A DNA stretch of 64,000 nt. Source: Flagellimonas eckloniae (lineage in GTDB: Bacteria > Bacteroidota > Bacteroidia > Flavobacteriales > Flavobacteriaceae). Of this stretch, positions 1-8,510 are shown piece by piece. Under the pieces are notes generated by a model. The model did no database searches and had not been told where the DNA came from. It saw only the letters and a list, made by a program, of their open reading frames with translations. The first letter of the stretch is position 1. Each line of letters opens with the position of its first letter. The stretch lies in the NCBI RefSeq assembly GCF_001413955.1, contig NZ_LCTZ01000002.1:2528501-2592500 (forward strand). Direction: 5' to 3'. Both the position numbers and the translations under genes were made by a program.

Positions 1-2
1 TA

Positions 3-80
3 GAAGGTATTATCTATTTAACCAAGTCAGACGAGGAATTTTACAACACATACCAAGTAGGAAAAAAGCCTTGGTTCTAA
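3..80 (+). CDS. C-terminal fragment of an unidentified protein
   Basis: An open frame runs in from the left edge and stops at the TAA at 78-80, giving the last 25 residues, which end in VGKKPWF. A good Rho-independent hairpin follows seven bases later, supporting this as a real gene end. The fragment is too short to assign a family. Confidence 0.6.
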   Translation, partial: EGIIYLTKSDEEFYNTYQVGKKPWF

Positions 81-86
81 AAAAAT

Positions 87-113
87 GCCAGAGAAATTCG
101 CTCTGGCTTTTTT
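87..113 (+). terminator. Rho-independent terminator of the upstream gene
   Basis: Perfect 7-bp stem GCCAGAG / CTCTGGC with a 7-base loop, followed directly by six T. It separates the left-edge gene from the ars operon. Confidence 0.85.
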
Positions 114-132
114 ATTTACTATTATTATCGTA

Positions 133-144
133 ATATTGCAATAT
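133..144. promoter_or_regulatory. arsR: Candidate ArsR operator, perfect 12-bp palindrome
   Basis: ATATTGCAATAT is a perfect palindrome 29 bp upstream of the arsR start, in the only intergenic space before the operon. ArsR/SmtB repressors bind short AT-rich dyads overlapping their own promoters, so autoregulation is the simplest reading. No separate consensus promoter could be placed. Confidence 0.45.
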
Positions 145-172
145 AAAATTAAAATGACGTTTAGTTCATACA

Positions 173-496
173 ATGGGAGCATCCAAAACACATATCTTCT
201 CTACAACTCATAATGAGTTGGCACAAATCGCCAAAGTTTTGGCCCATCCCGCTCGAGTTGCCATTCTGGAATATATAAGTAGGCAAGAAAACTGCATCTG
301 TAATGATTTAGTGGATGTAATTGGTCTTGCGCAGCCTACTATATCCCAACACTTAAACGAAATAAAAAAAATAGGTCTTCTAAAGGGAACCTTTGAAGGC
401 AAAAACCTCTGCTATTGTATAAATCAAGAACGTTGGGAAGAATTACAACATTCTTTCAATGCCTTTTTTACTAATATTAATTATAATTGTTGTTAA
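173..496 (+). CDS. arsR: ArsR/SmtB-family metalloid-responsive repressor
   Basis: A 107-residue winged-helix repressor, usual ArsR length. Residues 15-95 carry the family pattern: an L-A-H-P-A-R segment, then the recognition helix around QPTISQHL. C41 and C43 form the Cys-x-Cys sensor pair at the start of the DNA-binding helices, as expected for As(III)/Sb(III) sensing, and the protein also ends in a Cys-Cys pair (C106, C107). First gene of a tight four-gene operon, which it probably represses until trivalent arsenic releases it. The metal specificity is inferred from neighbours and the Cys pair. Confidence 0.88.
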   Translation: MGASKTHIFSTTHNELAQIAKVLAHPARVAILEYISRQENCICNDLVDVIGLAQPTISQHLNEIKKIGLLKGTFEGKNLCYCINQERWEELQHSFNAFFTNINYNCC

Positions 497-498
497 TC

Positions 499-996
499 AT
501 GAATACTTCAGAATTTTTATCACTTTTAAAACAGCATCAAAACAAAAGTTTGCTTTTTGAATATACTGACGGAAAATTTGTAGGCGCAAATTATCATATC
601 ACTGAAATTAAAAATATTATTGTCGATTCTGTTGACTGTGGTGCTGGAACTGATTTTTGGAAAGAAACCATCGTACAATTATGGGAAAGTCCAACGGAAA
701 AAGATAAAAGAGAATTTATGTCTGCCTATAAAGCTTTGGCAATTCTAAACAAAGTTGATGGAATAAAGCCTATGGTACGAGATGCCGAAATAAAGTTTGA
801 ATATAGCAATTCAGCTTTTCACACTGCTCAGCTCTTTGTAAATGATTATGCCATGGATGAACAAGCTTTGGTCATAAAACTATCTGTGGAAAAAACAGAT
901 TGCAAGGCAAAGGAAACGTGTGGAATAACTGATACTTCCAAAGAAACTATTAATCAACCCGCAGCCTGTTGTACTCCAGAAAGTGGCTGCTGCTAA
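499..996 (+). CDS. DUF6428 family protein of the ars operon
   Basis: A 165-residue protein matching my recollection of DUF6428, a family found next to arsR in Bacteroidota. I chose the ATG at 499, two bases after the arsR stop, over an in-frame TTG at 489 inside arsR. The body is a soluble alpha/beta protein without catalytic motifs I recognise. The last 30 residues are low in complexity and Cys-rich, with two Cys-Cys pairs (CCTPESGCC). That tail could bind As(III) or pass it to the reductase partner, which is inference. The biochemical function is unknown. Confidence 0.75.
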   Translation: MNTSEFLSLLKQHQNKSLLFEYTDGKFVGANYHITEIKNIIVDSVDCGAGTDFWKETIVQLWESPTEKDKREFMSAYKALAILNKVDGIKPMVRDAEIKFEYSNSAFHTAQLFVNDYAMDEQALVIKLSVEKTDCKAKETCGITDTSKETINQPAACCTPESGCC

Positions 997-1005
997 CAAG
1001 TTCAT

Positions 1006-1497
1006 ATGAATGTCCGTGAAATGAAAGCTTCAGATTGGGACGAAGTTTCCAAAATATATGCCGAAGGCGTATCAACAGGTTTTGCAACCTTTGAGCAAAA
1101 CATTCCTAATTTTGAAGATTGGGATGCCGCACATCTGCAACAATGTAGATTGATTGCTGAAGAAGATGGTAAGGTTCTAGGCTGGGCAGCGTTGTCCCCT
1201 GTATCAAGCCGATGTGTTTATGGAGGAGTTGGAGAAGTGAGTGTTTATATTGCATCCAATAGTAGGGGGAAAGGTATCGGTAGGTCGCTTTTGGAACAAC
1301 TTATACTTGAAAGCGAAAAAGCTGGTCTTTGGACCATCCAATCGGGTATTTTTCCTGAAAACCAAGCTAGCATCGAGTTGCATAAAAAAGTTGGTTTTCG
1401 CTTTATTGGAAAACGTGAACGAATTGGAAAAACAAATGATGGTGTTTGGAAGGACAATCTGCTATTTGAAAAGCGGAGTAAAACAATAGGAGCCTAA
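1006..1497 (+). CDS. arsN: ArsN-like GNAT acetyltransferase (arsinothricin/phosphinothricin type)
   Basis: A 163-residue GNAT enzyme of the phosphinothricin/arsinothricin acetyltransferase group. It has the TGFATFE segment typical of that group at residues 24-30 and the acetyl-CoA binding signature R87-x-x-G90-x-G92. ArsN1 enzymes acetylate the free amino group of the arsenic antibiotic arsinothricin, and related enzymes act on phosphinothricin or methionine sulfoximine. It starts ten bases after the DUF6428 stop and ends four bases before arsC, so co-transcription is almost certain. The ars context favours the arsinothricin role, but substrate cannot be read from sequence. Confidence 0.72.
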   Translation: MNVREMKASDWDEVSKIYAEGVSTGFATFEQNIPNFEDWDAAHLQQCRLIAEEDGKVLGWAALSPVSSRCVYGGVGEVSVYIASNSRGKGIGRSLLEQLILESEKAGLWTIQSGIFPENQASIELHKKVGFRFIGKRERIGKTNDGVWKDNLLFEKRSKTIGA

Positions 1498-1500
1498 AAA

Positions 1501-2136
1501 ATGGAAACAAAAAAATCAGTACTATACGCTGAAATAGAATTTACTATCGAATCACTCGATATGGGAAGCATTTCTGAAAACAGAAGAGAAATCCTTCAAC
1601 CATTGGTTCTATATATCAAGGATAAGGTTGTACATCAACAGCCCATCAATTTAAACTTTATCTGTACGCATAATTCAAGAAGGAGTCATTTATCACAAGT
1701 TTGGGCCCAAACCATGGCCAGTTATCATGATATTGGGAACGTAACATGCTATTCCGGAGGAACGGAAGCTACAGCCTTATTTCCAATAGCAGCTGAAACA
1801 CTTGAAAGCACAGGTTTTCGAATAAGAAAACTTTCAGAAACTGAAAATCCTGTTTACAGTATCAAATATGCTGAAACCGAACATCCGATTATAGGGTTCT
1901 CAAAAACTTATGATGATGTTTTTAATCCCAAATTTGGTTTTGGAGCTATAATGACCTGCGATTCAGCAAATGAGGCATGCCCAATGGTCATGGGTGCAGA
2001 AAAACGATTTCCAATTACTTATGAAGATCCCAAAGCTTTTGATGGGACACCCCAGCAAGCAGAAAAATATAAGGAAAGAAGCCTGCAGATTGCCACGGAA
2101 TTGTTTTATGTATTTTCCCAAGTAGGCTCTAATTGA
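1501..2136 (+). CDS. arsC: ArsC-like arsenate reductase / low-molecular-weight phosphatase fold protein
   Basis: A 211-residue protein with the low-molecular-weight tyrosine phosphatase P-loop C55-x5-R61. A second pair, C153-x6-C160, has the spacing of the redox cysteines of thioredoxin-coupled ArsC (S. aureus Cys82/Cys89). These support reduction of arsenate to arsenite by a Cys relay. It is longer than classical ArsC (about 130 residues), with an extra N-terminal segment of roughly 45 residues. Last gene of the operon; a convergent gene follows after 91 bp and no arsenite exporter is seen. Bacteroidota databases often call this group protein-tyrosine-phosphatase. Confidence 0.75.
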   Translation: METKKSVLYAEIEFTIESLDMGSISENRREILQPLVLYIKDKVVHQQPINLNFICTHNSRRSHLSQVWAQTMASYHDIGNVTCYSGGTEATALFPIAAETLESTGFRIRKLSETENPVYSIKYAETEHPIIGFSKTYDDVFNPKFGFGAIMTCDSANEACPMVMGAEKRFPITYEDPKAFDGTPQQAEKYKERSLQIATELFYVFSQVGSN

Positions 2137-2227
2137 ACTGATTGTACAGCAATCCAACAAAACTCTTGATTGGGAATTCAAATTACATCTTCCCTTAAAA
2201 TATTGTACTAGGTAAACCAAAAAACAC

Positions 2228-3238
2228 CTAGTCCATATTGTTGTTGCCGTACGCATAATCTGATGGCAGCATACTTCCCACTCGATGAACCCCCATGACT
2301 CCACCTATCTCTATGCTATCTGGAGGCAAGAAAATACCATATGAATCTACAAAGATGGGATTCGTTATCACTTTTATAAGTGACGATTTTCCCTCGTATA
2401 AAACCCCTAAATTTTCGATTTTCTGCTCGGCCACCAACATACCTTCTTCCAATTGGTATGAGTACGCAACATTTTCTGAAATTATACTTCCTCTTTGAAA
2501 CAACTGATAACCTTCCTCTGTAAGTCTTGATTCATACATTGACCGGAAAAAATGCAATAATGAACCCAAATAAGTTTCATTCCTTAATTTAATCATTCTC
2601 TTATCAGGGTCCTTTTCCAAATCTGTAAACTGTGATGTTCCTGCATAATATGATTTGTGCACAGCATCCAAAGCTCCTTCACTATTGTGAAATGTAACCT
2701 CAAAATCGATAAGGTGGAATTTTATTTTATACCCAAGTTTTTTGTTAGTGATTTCAATGGGGACATCAGCATATGCATACAATGTTTTGTTGGATGCCTT
2801 ATAATAAAGTCGGATAACCTCAGGATTTAGTATACTGCTTCTATGGTTGGTCCTTCCCAAAAACTCTTTCTTAAAAATACGCATCTTTTTAGCTCTTGAC
2901 CACGTATCTGGTTCTAGAACTACGCCTTCCAACTGGGTTACGGCCTCCTCAAGATAAACTTGGTTAAAGGAGGTCTCCGTGCTCTGGATTAATACGGTCT
3001 TATAACCCATATATTGAATTACGAGAGGGCTATTTATTGGGGTTTTACTATCCAATTCAAAAAAACCATTGGTATCGGTTAGGGTGCCTATCGAAGTTCC
3101 ATCATAGAATACATCTGCTCCAACAATGGGTTCGTCATTGATTTTGGAAACCACCTTACCTTGAACGACGTAACTTTGGGAAAAACAAAACAGTGGAAAG
3201 AAAACAAGAAAAAGAAAAGAATAACATGGTCTTGACAT
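2228..3238 (-). CDS. Exported protein with carboxypeptidase-like regulatory domain
   Basis: A 336-residue protein with a signal peptide at residues 1-20 (hydrophobic core ending CFSQ). Residues 24-100 form a carboxypeptidase D regulatory-like beta-sandwich (VQGKVVSK, then EPIVGADVFYDG and GFFELD). The remaining 230 residues are mainly beta and resemble stand-alone Bacteroidota proteins of this class, which are periplasmic or outer-membrane associated and poorly characterised. Its ATG abuts the stop of the upstream acyltransferase gene with no spacer, indicating translational coupling and perhaps a shared envelope role. Confidence 0.7.
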   Translation of the reverse strand: MSRPCYSFLFLVFFPLFCFSQSYVVQGKVVSKINDEPIVGADVFYDGTSIGTLTDTNGFFELDSKTPINSPLVIQYMGYKTVLIQSTETSFNQVYLEEAVTQLEGVVLEPDTWSRAKKMRIFKKEFLGRTNHRSSILNPEVIRLYYKASNKTLYAYADVPIEITNKKLGYKIKFHLIDFEVTFHNSEGALDAVHKSYYAGTSQFTDLEKDPDKRMIKLRNETYLGSLLHFFRSMYESRLTEEGYQLFQRGSIISENVAYSYQLEEGMLVAEQKIENLGVLYEGKSSLIKVITNPIFVDSYGIFLPPDSIEIGGVMGVHRVGSMLPSDYAYGNNNMD

Positions 3239-5041
3239 TTAATCAAGATTTAGGTGTTTCCGCTCCAGCTCGGCCTGAAACTCTTCCATAACGGGCTTAA
3301 CGGTACTTTCCGGTAAATCGGCAATTTTGATGTACATCAATCCATCCACTGAATTGTTGAATAAAGGATCAACATTGAATGCAACCACTTTTGCATTTTG
3401 TTTGATGTATTTTTTAATCAATACAGGTAGCCGAAGACTTCCAGGCTCCACTTCATTGATTAATTTATCAAACTTGTTCAAATCCGCTTGGGTGTCATCA
3501 AAAATAAATTCCTTGTCAGCGTCTTTTAATTGAACCTTGAATTCCTTTTTGGGCCTTACATATTGTGCCACATAGGGATCCCAATAATTGGATTTCATAA
3601 ATTCAATCATTAAGGATTTTGAAAAGTTTGAGAACTGGTTGCTTATACTAACCCCGCCAATTAAATATTTATGTTCTGGATGCCTTAATGTGGTATGTAC
3701 AATACCTTTCCATAATAGAAACAAAGGCATGGGTTTTTGTTGATACTCTTTCACTATATATGCCCTTCCCATTTCAATAGATCGCTCCATCATACCGTAT
3801 AATTCTGGTTCAAAACGAAACAGATCCTGTAGATAAAAACCATCTATACCGTATTCTTGAAAAATCTGTGAGCCCAACCCCATTCGATAGGCGCCCACAA
3901 TGCATTTTTCTTCATCGTCCCAAAGGAAAAGATGATGGTAATACGAATCAAATTTGTCAAGATCAATGGCGTTATTAGTCCCCTCGCCTACTTCGCGAAA
4001 GGTAATTTCCCGTTGCCTACCTATCTCATTCAATATAAAGGGCATATCTTTTTGCTGCGCCAAATAGACTTCGTAGTTTTTACTCTGCAACATGCGGCAA
4101 TCTTTTTCCCTCAACTTTTCAATTTCACCTTCCAATACTTCCGAGCCAACTGCCGTAGCAATTTTTTTTGGAGGTTTAGGAATCTTTAAAGTTGTTGGTA
4201 CCTTATCTATCAGCCTTTCTTTCTCAAAGGCGTTGGCTAAGAGATACGTTTTTTTTCGTAATAATTCGGAAAAGGATTCCAAAGTCTCCTCTTCTTTTTG
4301 GGTATTCACAGAAATGGGCTGACCAATACGGACTTTAATGGGCCTCTTTCTTTGTGTGGTTACCTCGGAGGGCAACTTGGCTGTTCTAAAAACATCACTG
4401 ATTTTGGACAATCTATAAAACAATCGGCTGTTTCGGGCATGAAAATAAATAGGTACAACGGGTACCTCGGCCTTGCGTATGAGTTTGATAGCAGCTTCTT
4501 CCCAAGGTTTGTCCACTACCAATTTTCCGTCTTTATACGTTGAAACCTCCCCAGCCGGGAAAATTCCCAAAGGATGTCCATTCCTGAGATGCAAGAGTGC
4601 ATTTTTAAATCCCATTATGCTGCTTTTGGCATCCTTATGACTCTCAAAAGGATTTACCGGCATAATGTAGGGTTTCATGGGTTCAATCCGATTCAACAGA
4701 AAGTTGGCGATTATTTTAAAGTCATCACGCTCCTTAAGCATAAGTTTTAACAACAATACACCATCTATTCCGCCAAGCGGGTGATTACTTATGGTAATGT
4801 ATGGTCCGGATTTTGGAAGCCTTTTAAAATCCTCTTCGGGAATATCAAAATCAATTTCATAATATGCCAAAATAGTGTTTAGAAAATCTAATCCGGTAAG
4901 CTCCTTATTTTTATCGTAAAATCTATTTATGGATGTAATCTTGGTAGCTACCATTAAAAGCCACGCTATAAAAGTCCCTAAAAAGCCATACTTGTCAAGA
5001 TTAATGACTTTTGCTACCTCTTTCGCGGAAACCAACCCCAT
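3239..5041 (-). CDS. olsF: Bifunctional OlsF-type acyltransferase (aminolipid synthesis)
   Basis: A 600-residue fusion. The N-terminal half is a PlsC-type O-acyltransferase with the family signature NHPLGGIDG (H87, D93) and FPAGEVST further on. The C-terminal half, from about residue 315, is the hemolysin/OlsB-type GNAT N-acyltransferase domain. This order matches OlsF enzymes known from Serratia and Flavobacterium, which make ornithine or glycine lipids: the C-terminal domain N-acylates the amino acid and the N-terminal domain adds the second chain. Product identity (ornithine or glycine lipid) cannot be decided from sequence. It overlaps nothing and precedes its partner gene with zero gap. 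Confidence 0.8.
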   Translation of the reverse strand: MGLVSAKEVAKVINLDKYGFLGTFIAWLLMVATKITSINRFYDKNKELTGLDFLNTILAYYEIDFDIPEEDFKRLPKSGPYITISNHPLGGIDGVLLLKLMLKERDDFKIIANFLLNRIEPMKPYIMPVNPFESHKDAKSSIMGFKNALLHLRNGHPLGIFPAGEVSTYKDGKLVVDKPWEEAAIKLIRKAEVPVVPIYFHARNSRLFYRLSKISDVFRTAKLPSEVTTQRKRPIKVRIGQPISVNTQKEEETLESFSELLRKKTYLLANAFEKERLIDKVPTTLKIPKPPKKIATAVGSEVLEGEIEKLREKDCRMLQSKNYEVYLAQQKDMPFILNEIGRQREITFREVGEGTNNAIDLDKFDSYYHHLFLWDDEEKCIVGAYRMGLGSQIFQEYGIDGFYLQDLFRFEPELYGMMERSIEMGRAYIVKEYQQKPMPLFLLWKGIVHTTLRHPEHKYLIGGVSISNQFSNFSKSLMIEFMKSNYWDPYVAQYVRPKKEFKVQLKDADKEFIFDDTQADLNKFDKLINEVEPGSLRLPVLIKKYIKQNAKVVAFNVDPLFNNSVDGLMYIKIADLPESTVKPVMEEFQAELERKHLNLD

Positions 5042-5121
5042 ATACTTTACTTTTTAGGTAGATGTAAAGATAGAAAATTACGGGTATTGGGAAATTAATT
5101 CCCAATGTTGTTAAAGCAACT

Positions 5122-6372
5122 CTATTTCACTACCAATTGAACGGTCTCTTTTCCATGTTGTTCCACAAGAACCGACCTACCGTTTTGAAGTGATTTTACC
5201 GCTTTATCATCAAAATGTCTAATAGTATAAAGTGATACGTTTTCATGGCAAACGACCTTGAATTTTCGTTTCAACTCATTTAGCATCGTCTCCAAGCCGT
5301 TAAATTTATTGTCCAAACAAACTGAAAAACTAATCGCCGAGTTTTGAATTAGATCAACCTTCATTCGATGATCATGGAACATCTTAAAGATCTCACTAAT
5401 ATTGTTTTCCACAATAAATGAAAAATCCAATGAGGATAGTTTTAAAAGCACTTGGTTCTTTTTTACAATAAAGCAGGGAACCTTAGGAGATATCCCTATG
5501 CCTTTTCCAACAGTAGTACCTTCTCCAGTAGGGTTGATAAATGATTTTACATGCAATGGTATTTCTTTTCGTTGAAGTGGTTGAAGCGTTTTTGGGTGAA
5601 TTACCGAAGCTCCGTAAAAGGCCAATTCTATGGCTTCTCGATAGGAAATATAATCTAACAATTGAGTTTCCTCAAAGTTTCTTGGGTCGGCATTTAAAAC
5701 TCCAGGAACATCTTTCCAAATGGTTACTGAGTCAGCATTGAGACAATATCCCAAAATTGCAGCTGTATAATCGGACCCTTCCCTTCCCAATGTAGTGGTA
5801 AAATTATTATCATCGCTTCCCAAAAAGCCTTGGGAAATATTCAATTTTGTCATATCCACCTTAGTGGAAACTTCTTTTTGGGTGCGATCCCAATTCACAC
5901 TTGCATCCCTATAGCTGTTGTTCGTTTTAATTAGACCGCGCACATCTTGCCAAACATTGGGTATTCCAACTACCATTAAATACTCACTCACAATCGTAGT
6001 AGAAACCAATTCACCATAGCCCACCACTTGATCATATACAAAGGCATTCTTTGGTGACTTGTTCCTCAACAAAAAACTTTTGGCTTCCTCAAAAAGGGCT
6101 TTTACCTTGCCATATACTACATGGTTTTTGTTTTGGAATAAATCTGATATTATACTCTGGTGATAATCTATAACCTCTTGCAGTGAAGTTGAAACAGACT
6201 GTTTATCCTTAAAATATGCAGCTATCACTTTTTCCATGGCATTTGTGGTCTTACCCATGGCAGAAATAATTACAAAAGTGTCTTCATGACCCACCTCTTG
6301 CAATACCTTTACAACATTCCTAACTCCATTTGCATCTTTAACGGATGCCCCTCCGAATTTAAAAACTCTCAT
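5122..6372 (-). CDS. lysC: Aspartate kinase (monofunctional)
   Basis: A 416-residue aspartokinase catalysing the first step of the Lys/Met/Thr pathway, phosphorylation of aspartate. The N-terminus carries the ATP-binding KFGGASV (residues 5-11; the usual Thr is Ala here). The LGREGSDYTAA segment and a WKDVPGVLNADPR region are typical of the kinase domain. Residues from about 305 onward form the paired ACT regulatory region, which is short and divergent, so feedback sensitivity is uncertain. The order aspartate kinase, GNAT, fbp is one I recall from related flavobacteria. The GNAT gene lies 11 bp upstream on the same strand. Confidence 0.88.
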   Translation of the reverse strand: MRVFKFGGASVKDANGVRNVVKVLQEVGHEDTFVIISAMGKTTNAMEKVIAAYFKDKQSVSTSLQEVIDYHQSIISDLFQNKNHVVYGKVKALFEEAKSFLLRNKSPKNAFVYDQVVGYGELVSTTIVSEYLMVVGIPNVWQDVRGLIKTNNSYRDASVNWDRTQKEVSTKVDMTKLNISQGFLGSDDNNFTTTLGREGSDYTAAILGYCLNADSVTIWKDVPGVLNADPRNFEETQLLDYISYREAIELAFYGASVIHPKTLQPLQRKEIPLHVKSFINPTGEGTTVGKGIGISPKVPCFIVKKNQVLLKLSSLDFSFIVENNISEIFKMFHDHRMKVDLIQNSAISFSVCLDNKFNGLETMLNELKRKFKVVCHENVSLYTIRHFDDKAVKSLQNGRSVLVEQHGKETVQLVVK

Positions 6373-6383
6373 TTAAAACTCTT

Positions 6384-6866
6384 CTATTTTATATTTTCAA
6401 TGTAGTTCGCAATTGCCTCTTCATTCAACTGAACAACATCCCAATCGCGCATTACATTAGCTCCTTTTTTCTCATAAAACTCAATTGCCGGTTCATTCCA
6501 ATCCAGCACCTCCCATGAAATCCTTTTCACACCCAATTTGTGCCCGTACTTTACAACTTCATTTAAAAGTGCAGTACCAAGACCACTTCCCCTCATTTTT
6601 TGGGAAACAATTAAGTCCTCTAAATGGATTACGGGTCCTTTCCATGTAGAATATCTAGGGTACACAAGTGCAATTCCAACTATTTGGTTATCCAATTCCG
6701 CCACAAAACAATGAAACAGCTTCTTTTCTCCAAAACCATCCTTTACCAAATCTTCTCTGGTAACCTCAACAGCTTGGGGCTCTTTCTCAAATAATGCCAA
6801 TTCTTGAACAAGCCCTATGACCTGTTCCATGTCTTCTGCCCGAGAATCTCTTATAGAATAATTCAT
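6384..6866 (-). CDS. GNAT acetyltransferase, diamine-acetyltransferase-like
   Basis: A 160-residue GNAT protein. I start it at the ATG whose first residues are MNYSIRDSR, because the longer frame (from 6887) adds seven residues that the family lacks. It shows the EDLIVSQKMRGSGLGTALL acetyl-CoA signature (R-G-S-G-L-G) and a C-terminal W-N-x-x-A-x-x-F-Y motif as in spermidine/diamine N-acetyltransferases. Substrate is unknown. It is probably co-transcribed with the aspartate kinase gene 11 bp downstream and divergent from fbp. Confidence 0.78.
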   Translation of the reverse strand: MNYSIRDSRAEDMEQVIGLVQELALFEKEPQAVEVTREDLVKDGFGEKKLFHCFVAELDNQIVGIALVYPRYSTWKGPVIHLEDLIVSQKMRGSGLGTALLNEVVKYGHKLGVKRISWEVLDWNEPAIEFYEKKGANVMRDWDVVQLNEEAIANYIENIK

Positions 6867-6924
6867 GTTGTTACAAATAAAACACAAAGTTATAAATATC
6901 TAAAATTTTCACTTGACGAAAACC

Positions 6925-6953
6925 TTGTAGTTTCACAAAATACCCGATATTTG
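6925..6953 (+). promoter_or_regulatory. Candidate Bacteroidota sigma promoter of fbp
   Basis: TTG at 6925-6927 and GATATTTG at 6946-6953 (7 of 8 to TAnnTTTG) are 18 bp apart, as in the Bacteroidota -33/-7 consensus. The -7 element ends 25 bp before the fbp start. Confidence 0.4.
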
Positions 6954-6978
6954 TCAGCAAATAAAACACTCACCATCA

Positions 6979-7980
6979 ATGGATAAAAAAAACCTAACTC
7001 TCGGAGAGTTTATTATTGAAAACCAAGATTCATTTCAATATACTTCCGGGGAACTATCCAGGCTTTTAAATGGACTTAGGTTAGCTGCCAAAGTTGTGAA
7101 TCATGAAGTGAACAAGGCTGGACTTGTGGATATTATCGGCGCTGCTGGCGACACAAATATTCAAGGGGAAAATCAACAAAAATTAGATGTTTTAGCTAAT
7201 GAAAAGTTTATCCAAACGTTGTCCAAACGCGAAATTGTTTGTGGTATAGCTTCCGAAGAAGAGGATGACTTCATCAGTATCAATAGCTTTGATAAACAAC
7301 ATCAAAATAAATACATTGTTCTAATTGATCCTTTGGACGGGTCCTCCAATATTGATGTAAATGTTTCTGTAGGTACCATATTTTCAATATATCGAAGAAT
7401 TACGCCTGTAGGAACACCTGTTGCCATTGAAGATTTTTTACAACCTGGAAGAAATCAGGTCGCGGCTGGTTATATTATCTATGGAACTTCAACTATGTTG
7501 GTATACACAACTGGTGATGGTGTAAATGGATTCACCCTGAACCCAGCTTTGGGAACTTTTTATCTTTCCCATCCAAATATGGAATTCCCTGAAACAGGTA
7601 AAATTTATTCTGTTAATGAGGGCAATTATGTACATTTTCCTCAAGGGGTTAAGGATTATATCAAATACTGTCAGGAAGAAGAGGGGGATAGACCCTATAC
7701 TTCACGTTATATAGGTTCCCTTGTATCAGATTTTCATAGAAATATGATTAAGGGTGGTATATATATGTACCCTAAAAGTAGTAAGGCCTCCAATGGTAAA
7801 TTAAGATTACTCTATGAATGTAATCCAATGGCTTTTTTAGCGGAACAAGCAAAAGGAAAAGCCAGTAATGGGCATCAGCCCATTATGGAAATTGAACCCA
7901 CAGAATTGCATGAGCGTGTTCCCTTCTTTTGTGGAAGTAAAAAAATGGTAGAGAAGGCCGAGGAATTTATGAACGCCTAA
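6979..7980 (+). CDS. fbp: Class I fructose-1,6-bisphosphatase
   Basis: A 333-residue enzyme hydrolysing fructose 1,6-bisphosphate to fructose 6-phosphate in gluconeogenesis. The metal-binding core D117-P-L-D120-G-S-S, preceded by the acidic cluster E93-E95, is intact, and [17 protein letters not shown] near the C-terminus matches the substrate-binding segment of class I enzymes. Length is normal. It is divergent from the GNAT gene and convergent with the terB-like gene, whose stop codon touches its own with no spacer. Confidence 0.95.
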   Translation: MDKKNLTLGEFIIENQDSFQYTSGELSRLLNGLRLAAKVVNHEVNKAGLVDIIGAAGDTNIQGENQQKLDVLANEKFIQTLSKREIVCGIASEEEDDFISINSFDKQHQNKYIVLIDPLDGSSNIDVNVSVGTIFSIYRRITPVGTPVAIEDFLQPGRNQVAAGYIIYGTSTMLVYTTGDGVNGFTLNPALGTFYLSHPNMEFPETGKIYSVNEGNYVHFPQGVKDYIKYCQEEEGDRPYTSRYIGSLVSDFHRNMIKGGIYMYPKSSKASNGKLRLLYECNPMAFLAEQAKGKASNGHQPIMEIEPTELHERVPFFCGSKKMVEKAEEFMNA

Positions 7981-8403
7981 TTACTTGTCCATTAAATATT
8001 GGTAGTCCTCAAAAGCAATTCTACCACAGAAAATATCATATGATTTTTCAATTATTTTCTTGGCTACGTCTGGGGCATAGCCCAACCCGATGGCATATCG
8101 TTCAATAAGTCTCTCTTGACCGGCCTCTATAACCTGATCTGCAAACGCCATTTGGAAGAATTCAAAAAGACGTTTTAATCGCTTTTCACCGCTGTGGGGT
8201 GTTTGAATAGGATACTTATTTTCCTTTTTCATTACCTCCTTATACTCTTCATCGGTAATGTTCAATTTAAAGGCAAATTTATCAAGTACTGCTTTTTCTT
8301 CAGCGTTTATTACTCCATCAACCGAGGCCAAAGTGGCTAAAGTGGCAAAATGAGCCAGGTTATGTCGTTGTTCACTGTGCTCGTAAAGATCAATTATTGG
8401 CAT
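7981..8403 (-). CDS. TerB-family protein
   Basis: A 140-residue all-helical protein of the TerB/DjlA N-terminal fold. It has two acidic helix-loop segments, ASVDGVINAEEK (about residues 26-37) and a later acidic patch around EAGQERLIERYAIGLG. TerB domains bind metal ions and occur in tellurite resistance and membrane-stress complexes, but isolated flavobacterial copies have no established role. No other ter genes are nearby, so a tellurite function is not supported. It ends flush against fbp on the other strand. Confidence 0.65.
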   Translation of the reverse strand: MPIIDLYEHSEQRHNLAHFATLATLASVDGVINAEEKAVLDKFAFKLNITDEEYKEVMKKENKYPIQTPHSGEKRLKRLFEFFQMAFADQVIEAGQERLIERYAIGLGYAPDVAKKIIEKSYDIFCGRIAFEDYQYLMDK

Positions 8404-8510
8404 GTTTCAATTTTTCCTGCGCAAATATAAATCTTAAACTAGAAAGACCGTAAAATTATCACCAAAAGAAATTTGTAAATTTCATTCCATTTTGATTTAA
8501 AAAAAATCCA

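Noticed and set aside
2207..2232. ACTAGGT/ACCTAGT hairpin between arsC and the convergent gene as a terminator
   Set aside because: No T tract follows on either strand and it overlaps a stop codon, so only a weak hairpin.
7981..8403. Tellurite resistance determinant
   Set aside because: Only a lone TerB-type protein is present, without terC, terD or related genes.
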